The notes beneath the pieces are model-generated. The model did no database searches. It was not told the origin of the DNA and worked only from the letters and a program-made list of their open reading frames with translations. 64,000 nt of DNA. Origin: Bradyrhizobium embrapense. GTDB lineage: Bacteria > Pseudomonadota > Alphaproteobacteria > Rhizobiales > Xanthobacteraceae. The stretch covers positions 62,411-126,410 of the forward strand of contig NZ_LFIP02000002.1 of NCBI RefSeq assembly GCF_001189235.2. Reading direction: 5' to 3'. This document shows, piece by piece, positions 33,321 through 40,983 of this stretch. Position 1 is the first letter of the stretch, and every line of letters starts with the position of its first letter. Position numbers and translations under genes: made by a program.

Positions 33321-35002
33321 GCCCCCACCGTGGCGAGCTGCACGATGCGCAGCAGCACGAGGCCGGCAGCGACGACCAGATAGCCGCGCAGCACGATCAT
33401 CCAGATCCGGCTCAGCGGGCTGAGCCGGGCCGGCGGCAGCCGGTCGAGCGGCGGCATCCGCCAGGTGTCGCGGTTGAACAGCGGCGGCTTGTTCTTGAAG
33501 CGGAACGACGCGCTGCGGCGCGACGACATCTCGTACAGCTTGACCAGCGCGGTCACCGCGAGTGCCAGCGCGCTGCCGCCGGCCAGGATGCCGATGATCC
33601 ACTGCTCGCCGAGATCGGGGAACAGCACCGAGGCGGTCAGGATCACCGACAGCATCACGAGGCCCGCGACCACGGCGCCGGTGAACAGGTTCAGCCGGGT
33701 CGAATTGATCCAGGGGCCGAGGATGTGGCGGTCGTTGCAGAGCAGCAGCAGGAATACGGTCGCGCTCGGCAGCAGCACACCGGCCAACGTCTGCACCGCG
33801 TTGGTGAGCAGGCCGAGCGGCGTGCCGGGCGTCAGCACCAGCACCGCGGCCAGCACGATCAGCCCGCAATAGACGCTGTAGAAGCCCTTCGCGTCCCGCG
33901 GCTTGCGGTGCAGCGAATGCTTGACCGCGAACACGTCGCCGATCGCGTAGGCCGTCGAGAGGGAAACCGCCGCCGCGCCGATGATGCAGGCATCGAGCAG
34001 CGCGAGGGCGAACAGCACCGCCGGCAGCCGGCCGGCATATTTCTCGAGCCCGACCGCGGTCCCCAGAGCGTCGGTGTAATTGCCGAATTCGGGCTTTCCG
34101 CCGAACACTTCGGCACAGAACGAGATCATCGCCACCGCGCCGACCACGACCAGCACGATCCCGATGCACAGATCCATCCGCTCATATCGGATGAAGCGCG
34201 GCGTGATCCGCTTGTCGACGATGTAGCTCTGCTGGAAGAACAATTGCCACGGCGCCACCGTGGTGCCGACAATGGCGACGATCAGCAGCATCACCTCGCT
34301 GAGCTTGGCACCCTCGGGCATCTTCGGCACGAAGAAATCAGCCGCGATCTGCCCGATCGGCGGATGCACCATCAGGATGACGGGCACCAGCAGCAGGCTG
34401 CCCGCGACCAGCACGATGCCGAAGCGCTCGAAGCGGCGGAAGTCGCCGGTCGAAACCGCCAGCATCACGATGACGGCCGAGACCAACACGCCCCAGAACT
34501 GCGAGACGCCGAGAAAATGCAGCGCAAAGGTTATGCCGATGAATTCGGTGACGATGGTCAGCGCGTTCAGCACCAGCAGGTCGATGACGCTGAAGGCGCC
34601 CCAGAACTTGCCGAAGCGCTCGAAGATCAGCCGCGCATGGCCGACGCCGGTGACCGCGCCGAGCCGCACCACCATCTCCTGGTTGACGTAGAGCACGGGG
34701 ATCAAGAGCAGCAGCGTCCACAGCAGCGTGGTGCCGTAATTCTGCCCGGCCTGGGTATAGGTGCCGAAGGCGCCGGCGTCGTTGTCGCCGACCATCACAA
34801 TCAGGCCGGGGCCGACGATCGCCAGCAGGGTCTTCAGCCGGGCCGGCAATGTCGCGCGCGGTGCGACATCATCTTCGGCGATGCTTCCAAGCGCGCCGTG
34901 GATATCGCCGAGATGCGCGCGGTCCAGCACCGCAGTGCCGACAGAGCTGGCGATGGCCTCACGATCGGAGGCGTGCATTTTCAAGTCATTGACAACGGTC
35001 AT
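33317..35002 (-). CDS. Nramp-family divalent metal transporter with altered metal-site motifs
   Basis: Membrane transporter of 561 residues starting at 35002 (AGAAGGAA upstream), with about 12 hydrophobic segments after a 55-residue polar N-terminus. TM1 reads VGDNDAGAFGTYTQAG: against the canonical DPGN motif the Asp (75) is kept, but Pro and Asn are Ala (76, 78). TM6 reads GTTVAPWQLFFQQS: the canonical MPH becomes APW (250-252), losing the Met that favours Mn/Fe over Mg/Ca. It may therefore carry another ion, as the Nramp-related Mg transporters do (inference). A 97-residue gene lies 13 bases upstream. Confidence 0.88.
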   Translation of the reverse strand: MTVVNDLKMHASDREAIASSVGTAVLDRAHLGDIHGALGSIAEDDVAPRATLPARLKTLLAIVGPGLIVMVGDNDAGAFGTYTQAGQNYGTTLLWTLLLLIPVLYVNQEMVVRLGAVTGVGHARLIFERFGKFWGAFSVIDLLVLNALTIVTEFIGITFALHFLGVSQFWGVLVSAVIVMLAVSTGDFRRFERFGIVLVAGSLLLVPVILMVHPPIGQIAADFFVPKMPEGAKLSEVMLLIVAIVGTTVAPWQLFFQQSYIVDKRITPRFIRYERMDLCIGIVLVVVGAVAMISFCAEVFGGKPEFGNYTDALGTAVGLEKYAGRLPAVLFALALLDACIIGAAAVSLSTAYAIGDVFAVKHSLHRKPRDAKGFYSVYCGLIVLAAVLVLTPGTPLGLLTNAVQTLAGVLLPSATVFLLLLCNDRHILGPWINSTRLNLFTGAVVAGLVMLSVILTASVLFPDLGEQWIIGILAGGSALALAVTALVKLYEMSSRRSASFRFKNKPPLFNRDTWRMPPLDRLPPARLSPLSRIWMIVLRGYLVVAAGLVLLRIVQLATVGA

Positions 35003-35015
35003 GACCCATTCCTTC

Positions 35016-35309
35016 TCATTTGCATGGTTTGGTAGTTTTGGGAGTGGGAAAGCGGATGATGTTGCCGGCTTCAGGCACCCGGACGGGGTCTGAAGCCGCC
35101 CGGCGCCGCGGTGGCGCACGGCCGGTGTCGAGCATCAGCGCGATGCCGAACGCGGCGACGTGGCGCACGAGGCCGGCGCTCTCGTTGATGAGACCGACGA
35201 CGCTTCGAATCACCGGGACGAGTGGGTCGTTGGCCGTTGCGGGTCGCGTGACGGCACCGGCAACAGTCGGCCGACTGGCTTGTCCGAAGATGTCGATTGT
35301 CTTGCTCAT
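35016..35309 (-). CDS. small protein of unknown function in the Nramp operon
   Basis: 97 residues starting at 35309 with GAGGAG upstream; the stop is 13 bases before the Nramp start. N-terminus MSKTIDIFGQASRPTVAG is polar. The middle PVIRSVVGLINESAGLVRHVAAFGIALMLDTG is amphipathic to hydrophobic and could be one membrane or membrane-lying helix. The C-terminus EAGNIIRFPTP is polar. No family recognised. Position suggests an accessory or regulatory subunit of the transporter. Confidence 0.65.
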   Translation of the reverse strand: MSKTIDIFGQASRPTVAGAVTRPATANDPLVPVIRSVVGLINESAGLVRHVAAFGIALMLDTGRAPPRRRAASDPVRVPEAGNIIRFPTPKTTKPCK

Positions 35310-35431
35310 CGTCGTCTCCTCGCCGCACGTTGGACACGGCACGAGGGACGCGGAGCAACTCTATGCGCGCGCGCAGCCTCCGCTGCCGTGAGCAGCGGCA
35401 ATTCCAGAAGTGATGTCGTTCCCCGGAGGGA

Positions 35432-35467
35432 GTCCCGTTGCCGCGCCGCGATGGCGCGCAACGGGAC
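35432..35467. other. strong hairpin upstream of the Nramp operon
   Basis: GTCCCGTTGC-C-GCGCC pairs with GGCGC-GCAACGGGAC around GCGAT: a 15-bp stem with one bulge. It lies 28 bases past the stop of the gene at 35496-35807 and about 120 bases before the small gene of the Nramp operon, both on the minus strand. It could be a terminator of the first (no U-run) or part of the leader of the second. Confidence 0.5.
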
Positions 35468-35495
35468 AACTAGGTCCTTCGTCCATGTCGGTCCT

Positions 35496-35807
35496 TCAGG
35501 CGCTTGCGGTCAGCTTTGCGGTGAAATGCGCAGGTGTTGCGCGCGGGCCGGAATACCGGTCCGCGCGCCGCTTTCGATCGAGATCATTCGTTGATGGCTC
35601 AAGGGTGGTCTCGACGATCCACCGGCACTCCAGGCGGCCGTCGATCAGGATCCAATGACAGGCCGGGGTTGGACGCCGGCGGTCCACCGGGCGGCGAAAA
35701 CCCGGCAGGTTGTCATTGGAATAGGTGGCCGCCCGCGGCGGGATCTGCCGCGGCTCGACAACGCGCCGCGGGCTTGCTTGCCGGAATTTTGCGAGCTTTT
35801 CGAACAT
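35496..35807 (-). CDS. hypothetical small protein with CHW...GRLEC motif
   Basis: 103 residues with a near-perfect ribosome site (GGAGGTGA) before the ATG at 35807. No signal peptide: the N-terminus MFEKLAKFRQASPRRVVEPR is basic. The centre holds ACHWILIDGRLECRW, in which two cysteines bracket a W-x-x-x-x-G pattern resembling the C-terminal motif of the small secreted genes at 10321 and 20131. The C-terminal third is polar. Function unknown; cytoplasmic by appearance. Confidence 0.65.
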   Translation of the reverse strand: MFEKLAKFRQASPRRVVEPRQIPPRAATYSNDNLPGFRRPVDRRRPTPACHWILIDGRLECRWIVETTLEPSTNDLDRKRRADRYSGPRATPAHFTAKLTASA

Positions 35808-36144
35808 CGCTCACCTCCACTTCCGCTGTCGCGCGGCAGGCCGGTGAGGAGCAGGCGGTTATGCGAGGCGCGACCACCCATCCACGCAGGCGAAATCTGC
35901 GCGATCAGTCTTGCTATGTTGCGGCGTCAACAGTCCCGTTGTCGGTCTACTGTCGCCTGAGTTGCTACTGCCCATGTGCCTTCTGTGTTGGCTCGTGGTC
36001 GGGTTGGTGTCCGGGGTCAGGCCCCGGTGCGGAACGCATGTTCCGACAGTTGGGCACTACGCCTGCCACAATGGCCTGTCAAGCCGATTCTGCTATCCTC
36101 CGGGGAGGATCGCGATTATCCTCCGGGGAGGATAGGAAAACCGA
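35808..36144. promoter_or_regulatory. region upstream of the CsoR-type gene
   Basis: 337 bases between divergent genes. Contains a small hairpin CCGGGG-TCAGG-CCCCGG at 36011-36027 and the two operator-like sites at 36095-36133. Nothing else recognised. Confidence 0.5.
36095..36133. promoter_or_regulatory. tandem operators of the CsoR/RcnR-type repressor
   Basis: Two identical copies of ATCCTCCGGGGAGGAT (36095-36110 and 36118-36133), 23 bases centre to centre. Each has perfect seven-base arms around GG and includes the G-tract typical of CsoR/RcnR-family sites. TGCTATCCT at 36091-36099 could be an extended -10 element that overlaps the first copy; the second copy sits next to the ribosome site AGGA at 36134-36137. 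Autorepression is the natural reading (inference). Confidence 0.7.
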
Positions 36145-36414
36145 ATGTCAGACGACCATCCGCACGCAGCGATCGCCCGGCGCCTGAAGCGCGCCAACGG
36201 CCATCTCGAGACCATCGTCGAGATGATCGAGCAGGGCCGTCCATGCGCGCAGATCGCCCAGCAATTGCAGGCAGTGGAGAGCGCGATCGAGAGCGCCAAG
36301 AAGGCGCTGATCCACGATCACATCGGCCACAGCCTGGAAGAAACGCTGAAGGCATCGGGTCCGAAGGGCCGCAACGTGCTGCGCGACTTCCGGCTGATCG
36401 CGAAATATCTGTGA
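36145..36414 (+). CDS. metal-sensing repressor, CsoR/RcnR (DmeR-like) family
   Basis: All-helical DNA-binding repressor of 89 residues, the family's usual length. RRLKRANGHLETIVEMIEQG is the first helix, then GRPCAQIAQQLQAVESAIESA with the conserved Cys34, then ALIHDHIGHSLEE with His57, His59 and His62; the N-terminus is MSDDHPH with His5 and His7. One Cys plus several His fits the Ni/Co-sensing RcnR/DmeR branch rather than copper-sensing CsoR. The usual partner, a cation exporter such as DmeF or RcnA, is not next to it in this window. Confidence 0.88.
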   Translation: MSDDHPHAAIARRLKRANGHLETIVEMIEQGRPCAQIAQQLQAVESAIESAKKALIHDHIGHSLEETLKASGPKGRNVLRDFRLIAKYL

Positions 36415-36607
36415 TCGCCGCGTTCAAGAATTGACCCGCCCGGGGGATCACCGGACGGGTCGTGCGCGACACGGGGTGGATGAGGACCCGCGCCGAACGC
36501 AGGATCCGCAGCCTAGAGCCTAGTCGGCTCTAGATTCTTAGCTTGACGTGTTTTCTTCACGCGAACCGGTGCCCACTTCGCTCGAAAACACTATGAAGAC
36601 CCGTCGA

Positions 36608-36871
36608 TCAGTAGCAGGAGCGCACGCGGCCGATGTAGTTGCCGTAGGCGTCGAACTGGCGCACCCAGGCGCAGCGGCGATAGCCGTTGTAGTAGTAGCC
36701 GTCATTGGCTGCGATCGCGCTGCCGACGATGGCGGCACCGACGAGGCCCGCGCCAACGCCCCAGCCCCAGCCATACGGCCTGGCTTCGGCCTGAGACGTG
36801 GTGGTTGCGATGGTGCCGGTCACGGCGAGCGTGGTGAGGGCGAGGGCGGCAAACCTGGTCTTGATCGACAT
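36608..36871 (-). CDS. small secreted Gly/Tyr-rich protein
   Basis: 87 residues from ATG 36871 with GGAG upstream. Signal peptide (ALALTTLAVTGTIA... ending SQAEA), then a glycine-rich segment GWGWGVGAGLVGAAIVGSAI that may be membrane-active, and an end containing CAWVRQFDAYGNYIGRVRSCY. The closing C...VRxC resembles the small genes at 10321 and 20131. Many Bradyrhizobium small envelope proteins look like this; function unknown. Confidence 0.7.
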   Translation of the reverse strand: MSIKTRFAALALTTLAVTGTIATTTSQAEARPYGWGWGVGAGLVGAAIVGSAIAANDGYYYNGYRRCAWVRQFDAYGNYIGRVRSCY

Positions 36872-37056
36872 GGGATACTCCATCCTATTTGAGCGCGGCG
36901 CCGGTGTGGTCCGCATGCCCGTTGGACGGAGGCTTTCCGGTTCCGGTTCGAAGGACCGTGACGGAAATATGGTTTCGTGAATTGTTTCGTCGGCCCCGGG
37001 ACGAAGGAATTCCCGGTGCTATGACACAAACGCCAAAAGGGGCGGCAAGCTAACCA

Positions 37057-37257
37057 TTACTGCAAATGCTTTTTTAGGAAGTCAAACAGGAGTCCGCCTC
37101 CAACGAGGTAGGGGAGCAGAACCATCCACAGAAGGCGATGAAACTGGCGCAACATGATCTGCCCTCTCGCGTCAAGTTGGTCGTAGGAGGGAGCGCTTCT
37201 GAGCAATCGTAACTTCCACTTGCTGACGCCGGGTAAGATGCGCTGCGAGATTTCCAT
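37057..37257 (-). CDS. possible small membrane protein
   Basis: 66 codons. The N-terminal half is polar and basic (EISQRILPGVSKWKLRLLRS) and the C-terminal half is one membrane segment (LLWMVLLPYLVGGGLLF) with a basic tail. Base composition here is lower in G+C than in the neighbours and no good ribosome site is visible. May be a real orphan gene or chance. Confidence 0.35.
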   Translation of the reverse strand: MEISQRILPGVSKWKLRLLRSAPSYDQLDARGQIMLRQFHRLLWMVLLPYLVGGGLLFDFLKKHLQ

Positions 37258-37383
37258 ACCGAGAATCCAAATTCGGGTTCCAAGAATTACGAAACCAACA
37301 ACCCAGCAAAATTGAAGCAGATCAAACCAAGCTGGCTTAAGGCCTCAAATCTCTTTCAGCGCCATAGCGTCAAGAATTCGCGA

Positions 37384-38190
37384 TCAGTTGCCGTCAAACG
37401 CGCCCGGATCGAACCTGTCGACGTCGGCCAGCAGCTCGCAGAACGCGCGCGCGCCGTGCTCGATCAGCTGCTCGCCCTTCTTGGCCGAGGCTTGGGTCGC
37501 ATCGCCGATTGCGCCGCTCGGATTGAGGTCCTGCGCCTGCCAGGCGAACGGCGCCGGCCGCTGGGTCGACAGGAAACGGTGATCCTTCTCGATCTGCACG
37601 CTCGCGGGCTTGAAGTCCGCGATCGCATCCTTGCGCACATGTTGCGGATACTTGGCCAGCATGATCGAGGTCTCGACCGCGCCGCCATGGATGCCATGGC
37701 GCAATTCGTCGGCATCGAACAGGCCGTCCGGCGTACCGAAACGCGACCAGCTCGTGGTCACCACCAGCATCTTGTGTTGCGCGCGCAGGTCCTGCGCCAC
37801 GAGCTGCATCGCGGCGGAATTGCCGCCATGGCTGGTCACGATCACGAGCTTCCTGACGCCGGCGCGCGCCACGCTCTCGCCGAGTGCCATCCAGCTGTTC
37901 AGCGCCACCTTGGCCGGCAGGGTCAGCGTGCCCGGAAAATCGATGTGCTCGGTGGAGATGCCGACCGGCTGCAGGGGCAAGAACGTCGCCGGGATGGCCG
38001 CCGGCAGCAGCTCCCGAACCCGCGCCAGATACGCATCGCCGATCATGACGTCGGTTCCGAGCGGCAGGTGCGGCCCATGCTGCTCGGTCGCGGCCAGGGG
38101 CAGCACCGCAATCCAGCGCGCGGCCGCGTCCTTGGCAAGGTCGGGCCAGTGGATGGCGGTCCAGTCACGGGGCGGAAGCTGAGAAGTCAT
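37384..38190 (-). CDS. creatininase family amidohydrolase
   Basis: 268 residues starting at ATG 38190. The metal-site motif is LAATEQHGPHLPLGTD (Glu and His ligands near 38-50). TEHIDFPGTLTL and VIVTSHGGNSAAMQLV follow, and a later GGAVETSIMLAKYP supplies another Glu, all as in creatinine amidohydrolase relatives. The family also includes formamide hydrolases of flavin/deazaflavin biosynthesis and MftE peptidases, so creatinine itself is only one option. It is divergent, across 144 bases, from an ABC importer operon whose solute it may hydrolyse. Confidence 0.88.
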   Translation of the reverse strand: MTSQLPPRDWTAIHWPDLAKDAAARWIAVLPLAATEQHGPHLPLGTDVMIGDAYLARVRELLPAAIPATFLPLQPVGISTEHIDFPGTLTLPAKVALNSWMALGESVARAGVRKLVIVTSHGGNSAAMQLVAQDLRAQHKMLVVTTSWSRFGTPDGLFDADELRHGIHGGAVETSIMLAKYPQHVRKDAIADFKPASVQIEKDHRFLSTQRPAPFAWQAQDLNPSGAIGDATQASAKKGEQLIEHGARAFCELLADVDRFDPGAFDGN

Positions 38191-38334
38191 CAAGCCAGTC
38201 GTTTCAATACAAGCGTTTCATGGGATGGATTTGCAGGATAGTTTGTTTAACATCGGTGAGGCGTTCGCGTCTCCTGGCGCGGTGCACGTCTTCCCGCTTC
38301 CATCATGGGCCATAATGATCGACGGAGTCCAACC

Positions 38335-39378
38335 ATGATCCCGGCCTTTTTGCCGCGAGCGTTAACCACGGCCGTTCTGGCCGCCACCCTCGGCGTTTCC
38401 GCAGGCCTGCTCCCGGCGCGGGCGCAGAGCTCGGACAAGACTCTGGACAAGGTCTCGTTCGGCACCAATTGGGTCGCCGAGGGCGAGCATGGCGGGTTTT
38501 TCCAGGCGCTCGCCGACGGCACCTACAAAAAATACGGCCTCGATGTCACCATCGTGCCCGGCGGTCCCAATGAGAACAACCGGATGCTCCTGATCGCGGG
38601 CAAGCTCGACTTCTTCATGAGCGCGAACTCGCTGCAGACCTTCGATGCCGTCACCAATAACGTGCCGCTGGTCGCCGTCGCTGCGATGTTCCAGAAGGAC
38701 CCGCAGGTCTTCCTGACCCATCCCGAGGTCAAGGTCGGCAAAATCGAGGATCTGAAGCCGCTGACGCTGCTGATCTCGAAGGAAGGCATTACCAGCTACT
38801 TCCAGTGGCTGAAGTCGGAATACGGCTTCGACGAGAACAAGGTGAAGCCCTACACCTTCAACCCGCAGCCCTTCATCGTGAACAAGCAGACCGCGATGCA
38901 GGGCTACGTCACCTCGGAGCCGTTTGCGGTGGAGAAAGCTGCCGGCTTCAAGCCGAACGTGCTGCTGCTCGCCGATTACGGCTTCAACTCCTACTCGACC
39001 TTGATCGAGACCCGCCGCGACCTCGTCGACAAGAAGCCCGATCTGGTGCAGCGCTTCGTCGATGCCTCCATCGTCGGCTGGTACACCTACGTCTACGGCG
39101 ACAACTCGGCAGGCAATGCGATGATCAAGAAGCTCAATCCTGAGATGAACGACGAGCTGCTGGCCTATTGCGTCGCCAAGATGCGCGAGCACGGCATCGT
39201 CGATTCCGGCGATTCCATCAAGAACGGCATCGGCGCCATGACCGACGAGCGGATGGCGAGCTTCTTCGACAAGATGGTGCGCGCCGGCGTGGTCAAGAGC
39301 ACCATCGACTATCGCCAGGGCTACACGCTGCGCTTCGTCAACAAGGCGGTCGGCGTCGAGCTCAGGCCGAAGAACTGA
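38335..39378 (+). CDS. ABC transporter substrate-binding protein, NMT1/THI5-like
   Basis: 347 residues from ATG 38335 (GGAG seven bases upstream). Signal peptide ends LLPARA. Mature part: KVSFGTNWVAEGEHGGFFQALADGTYKKYGLD, IVPGGPNENNRMLLIAGKLDF, and SADN-type GYVTSEPFAVEKA, matching the THI5/NMT1-like solute proteins that bind pyrimidine-like or other N-heterocycles and diverse acids. It heads an operon with the ATPase 16 bases on, then permease, dehydrogenase and Inh-domain genes. Confidence 0.9.
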   Translation: MIPAFLPRALTTAVLAATLGVSAGLLPARAQSSDKTLDKVSFGTNWVAEGEHGGFFQALADGTYKKYGLDVTIVPGGPNENNRMLLIAGKLDFFMSANSLQTFDAVTNNVPLVAVAAMFQKDPQVFLTHPEVKVGKIEDLKPLTLLISKEGITSYFQWLKSEYGFDENKVKPYTFNPQPFIVNKQTAMQGYVTSEPFAVEKAAGFKPNVLLLADYGFNSYSTLIETRRDLVDKKPDLVQRFVDASIVGWYTYVYGDNSAGNAMIKKLNPEMNDELLAYCVAKMREHGIVDSGDSIKNGIGAMTDERMASFFDKMVRAGVVKSTIDYRQGYTLRFVNKAVGVELRPKN

Positions 39379-39394
39379 CCGGTGCGGACGCGCG

Positions 39395-40198
39395 ATGGCG
39401 GAGCCTGCGTTGTCGGGACCTGATGCCGGATCGGCCGTGCGCCTGCGCGGCGTCAGCAAGACCTACGACGGCGGCGTGACGGCGCTCGGGCCGCTCGACC
39501 TCGATGTCAGGCGCGGAGAGTTCGTTTCGCTGCTCGGGCCGTCCGGTTGCGGCAAATCCACCGCGCTGCGGCTGATTGCCGGCCTCGCTACACCCAGCAC
39601 CGGCACGGTCGAGCTCTCACATCATGGCGCGGCGCGGCGCGGCAGCCATCCGATCGGCTTCGTGTTTCAGGAGCCGACCCTGATGCCGTGGGCGACGGTG
39701 CGCGACAATGTCCGCCTGCCGCTGAAGCTCGCCCGGCTGCCGGCGGCCGACGCCGATGCGCGCATCGAGGCCGCGCTCGATCAGGTCGGGCTGGCCGAGT
39801 TCGCGGCGGCCTACCCGCGCGAACTGTCCGGCGGCATGAAGATGCGGGTGTCGCTGGCGCGCGCGCTGATCACCGATCCCGACATCCTCTTGATGGACGA
39901 GCCGTTCGCCGCGCTCGACGAGATCACGCGCTTTCGTCTCAACAATGATCTGTTGTCGCTGTGGCGCGATCTGCACAAGACCGTCATCTTCGTGACGCAC
40001 TCGGTGTTCGAGTCGGTTTATCTCTCCGAGCGCGTGATCGTGATGACGGCTCGCCCGGGCCGGATCGGCGCCGAGTTTCGCATCACCTCGCCGGAGTTGC
40101 GTGGCGAGGAGTTCCGCACCTCGGTCGAATATGCCGCGTTCTGCCGCGAGGTCTCCAATGCACTGGCGCCGTCCTATGCAGGGCAGGCGGGCGCATGA
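39395..40198 (+). CDS. ABC transporter ATP-binding protein, NitT/TauT class
   Basis: 267 residues. Walker A GPSGCGKSTALRL, Q-loop FVFQEPTLMPWATV, signature LSGGMKMRVSLARAL, Walker B ILLMDEPFAALDE and H-loop VFVTHSVFESVYL (FVTHS). The EPTLMPW Q-loop is standard for this class. The stop overlaps the permease start by four bases (ATGA). Confidence 0.93.
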   Translation: MAEPALSGPDAGSAVRLRGVSKTYDGGVTALGPLDLDVRRGEFVSLLGPSGCGKSTALRLIAGLATPSTGTVELSHHGAARRGSHPIGFVFQEPTLMPWATVRDNVRLPLKLARLPAADADARIEAALDQVGLAEFAAAYPRELSGGMKMRVSLARALITDPDILLMDEPFAALDEITRFRLNNDLLSLWRDLHKTVIFVTHSVFESVYLSERVIVMTARPGRIGAEFRITSPELRGEEFRTSVEYAAFCREVSNALAPSYAGQAGA

Positions 40199-40983
40199 AA
40201 TCTCCGCAGGACCTCATTCGTTTCGTGTTGCCCGTCGCGGTGTTCGCCGCCGGCCTCGCGCTCTGGGAAGCGATCGTCCGCGCCTATGGCATCCAGCCCT
40301 ACGTGCTGCCGAGCCCGCTCCTGGTGTTGAAGACGCTGGTTGCGGACTGGCCGGTGCTGTCGCAATCGCTCGGTGTCACGCTCTTGACCACGCTCGAAGG
40401 TTTCGTTGCGGCCGCAGTCGGCGGAGTCGTGCTGGCGCTGCTGTTCAACCAGTCGAAATGGCTGGAATATTCCCTGTTCCCTTACGCGGTGGTGCTGCAG
40501 GTCACGCCCGTGATCGCGATCGCGCCGCTGCTGCTGATCTATCTGCAGCAGCAGACCGCCGTGATCGTCTGCGCCTGGATCGTGGCGTTCTTTCCGGTGC
40601 TGTCGAACACGACGCTCGGCCTCAGCTCGGTCGATCGCAACCTCGCGGGATTGTTTCAACTTTATGGCGCATCGAAGCTGCAGACGCTGCTGCTGCTGAA
40701 GCTGCCCGCGGCGCTGCCCTATATCCTCGGTGGCCTGCGCATCGCCGGCGGCCTGTCGCTGATTGGTGCCGTGGTCGCGGAGATCGCGGCGGGCAGCGCC
40801 GGCGCCGGCTCGGGCCTTGCCTTCCGGATCGCTGAATCGGGCTACCGGCTGAATATTCCCCGCATGTTTGCAGCACTTCTGCTGCTATCGCTGGCCGGGA
40901 TTGTCATCTATGGGGTGCTGGCGCTAGTTTCGCACCTCTTGTTGCGGCGTTGGCATGAAAGCGCGTTAGGAAAGGACAATTGA
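40195..40983 (+). CDS. ABC transporter permease, NitT/TauT class
   Basis: 262 residues from ATG 40195. About six membrane segments, beginning LIRFVLPVAVFAAGLALW. Coupling loop: NLAGLFQLYGASKLQTLLLLKLPAALP, followed by GLRIAGGLSLIGAVVAE. The stop overlaps the dehydrogenase start by one base (TGATG), so import and first reduction or oxidation steps are likely co-translated. Confidence 0.92.
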   Translation: MKSPQDLIRFVLPVAVFAAGLALWEAIVRAYGIQPYVLPSPLLVLKTLVADWPVLSQSLGVTLLTTLEGFVAAAVGGVVLALLFNQSKWLEYSLFPYAVVLQVTPVIAIAPLLLIYLQQQTAVIVCAWIVAFFPVLSNTTLGLSSVDRNLAGLFQLYGASKLQTLLLLKLPAALPYILGGLRIAGGLSLIGAVVAEIAAGSAGAGSGLAFRIAESGYRLNIPRMFAALLLLSLAGIVIYGVLALVSHLLLRRWHESALGKDN

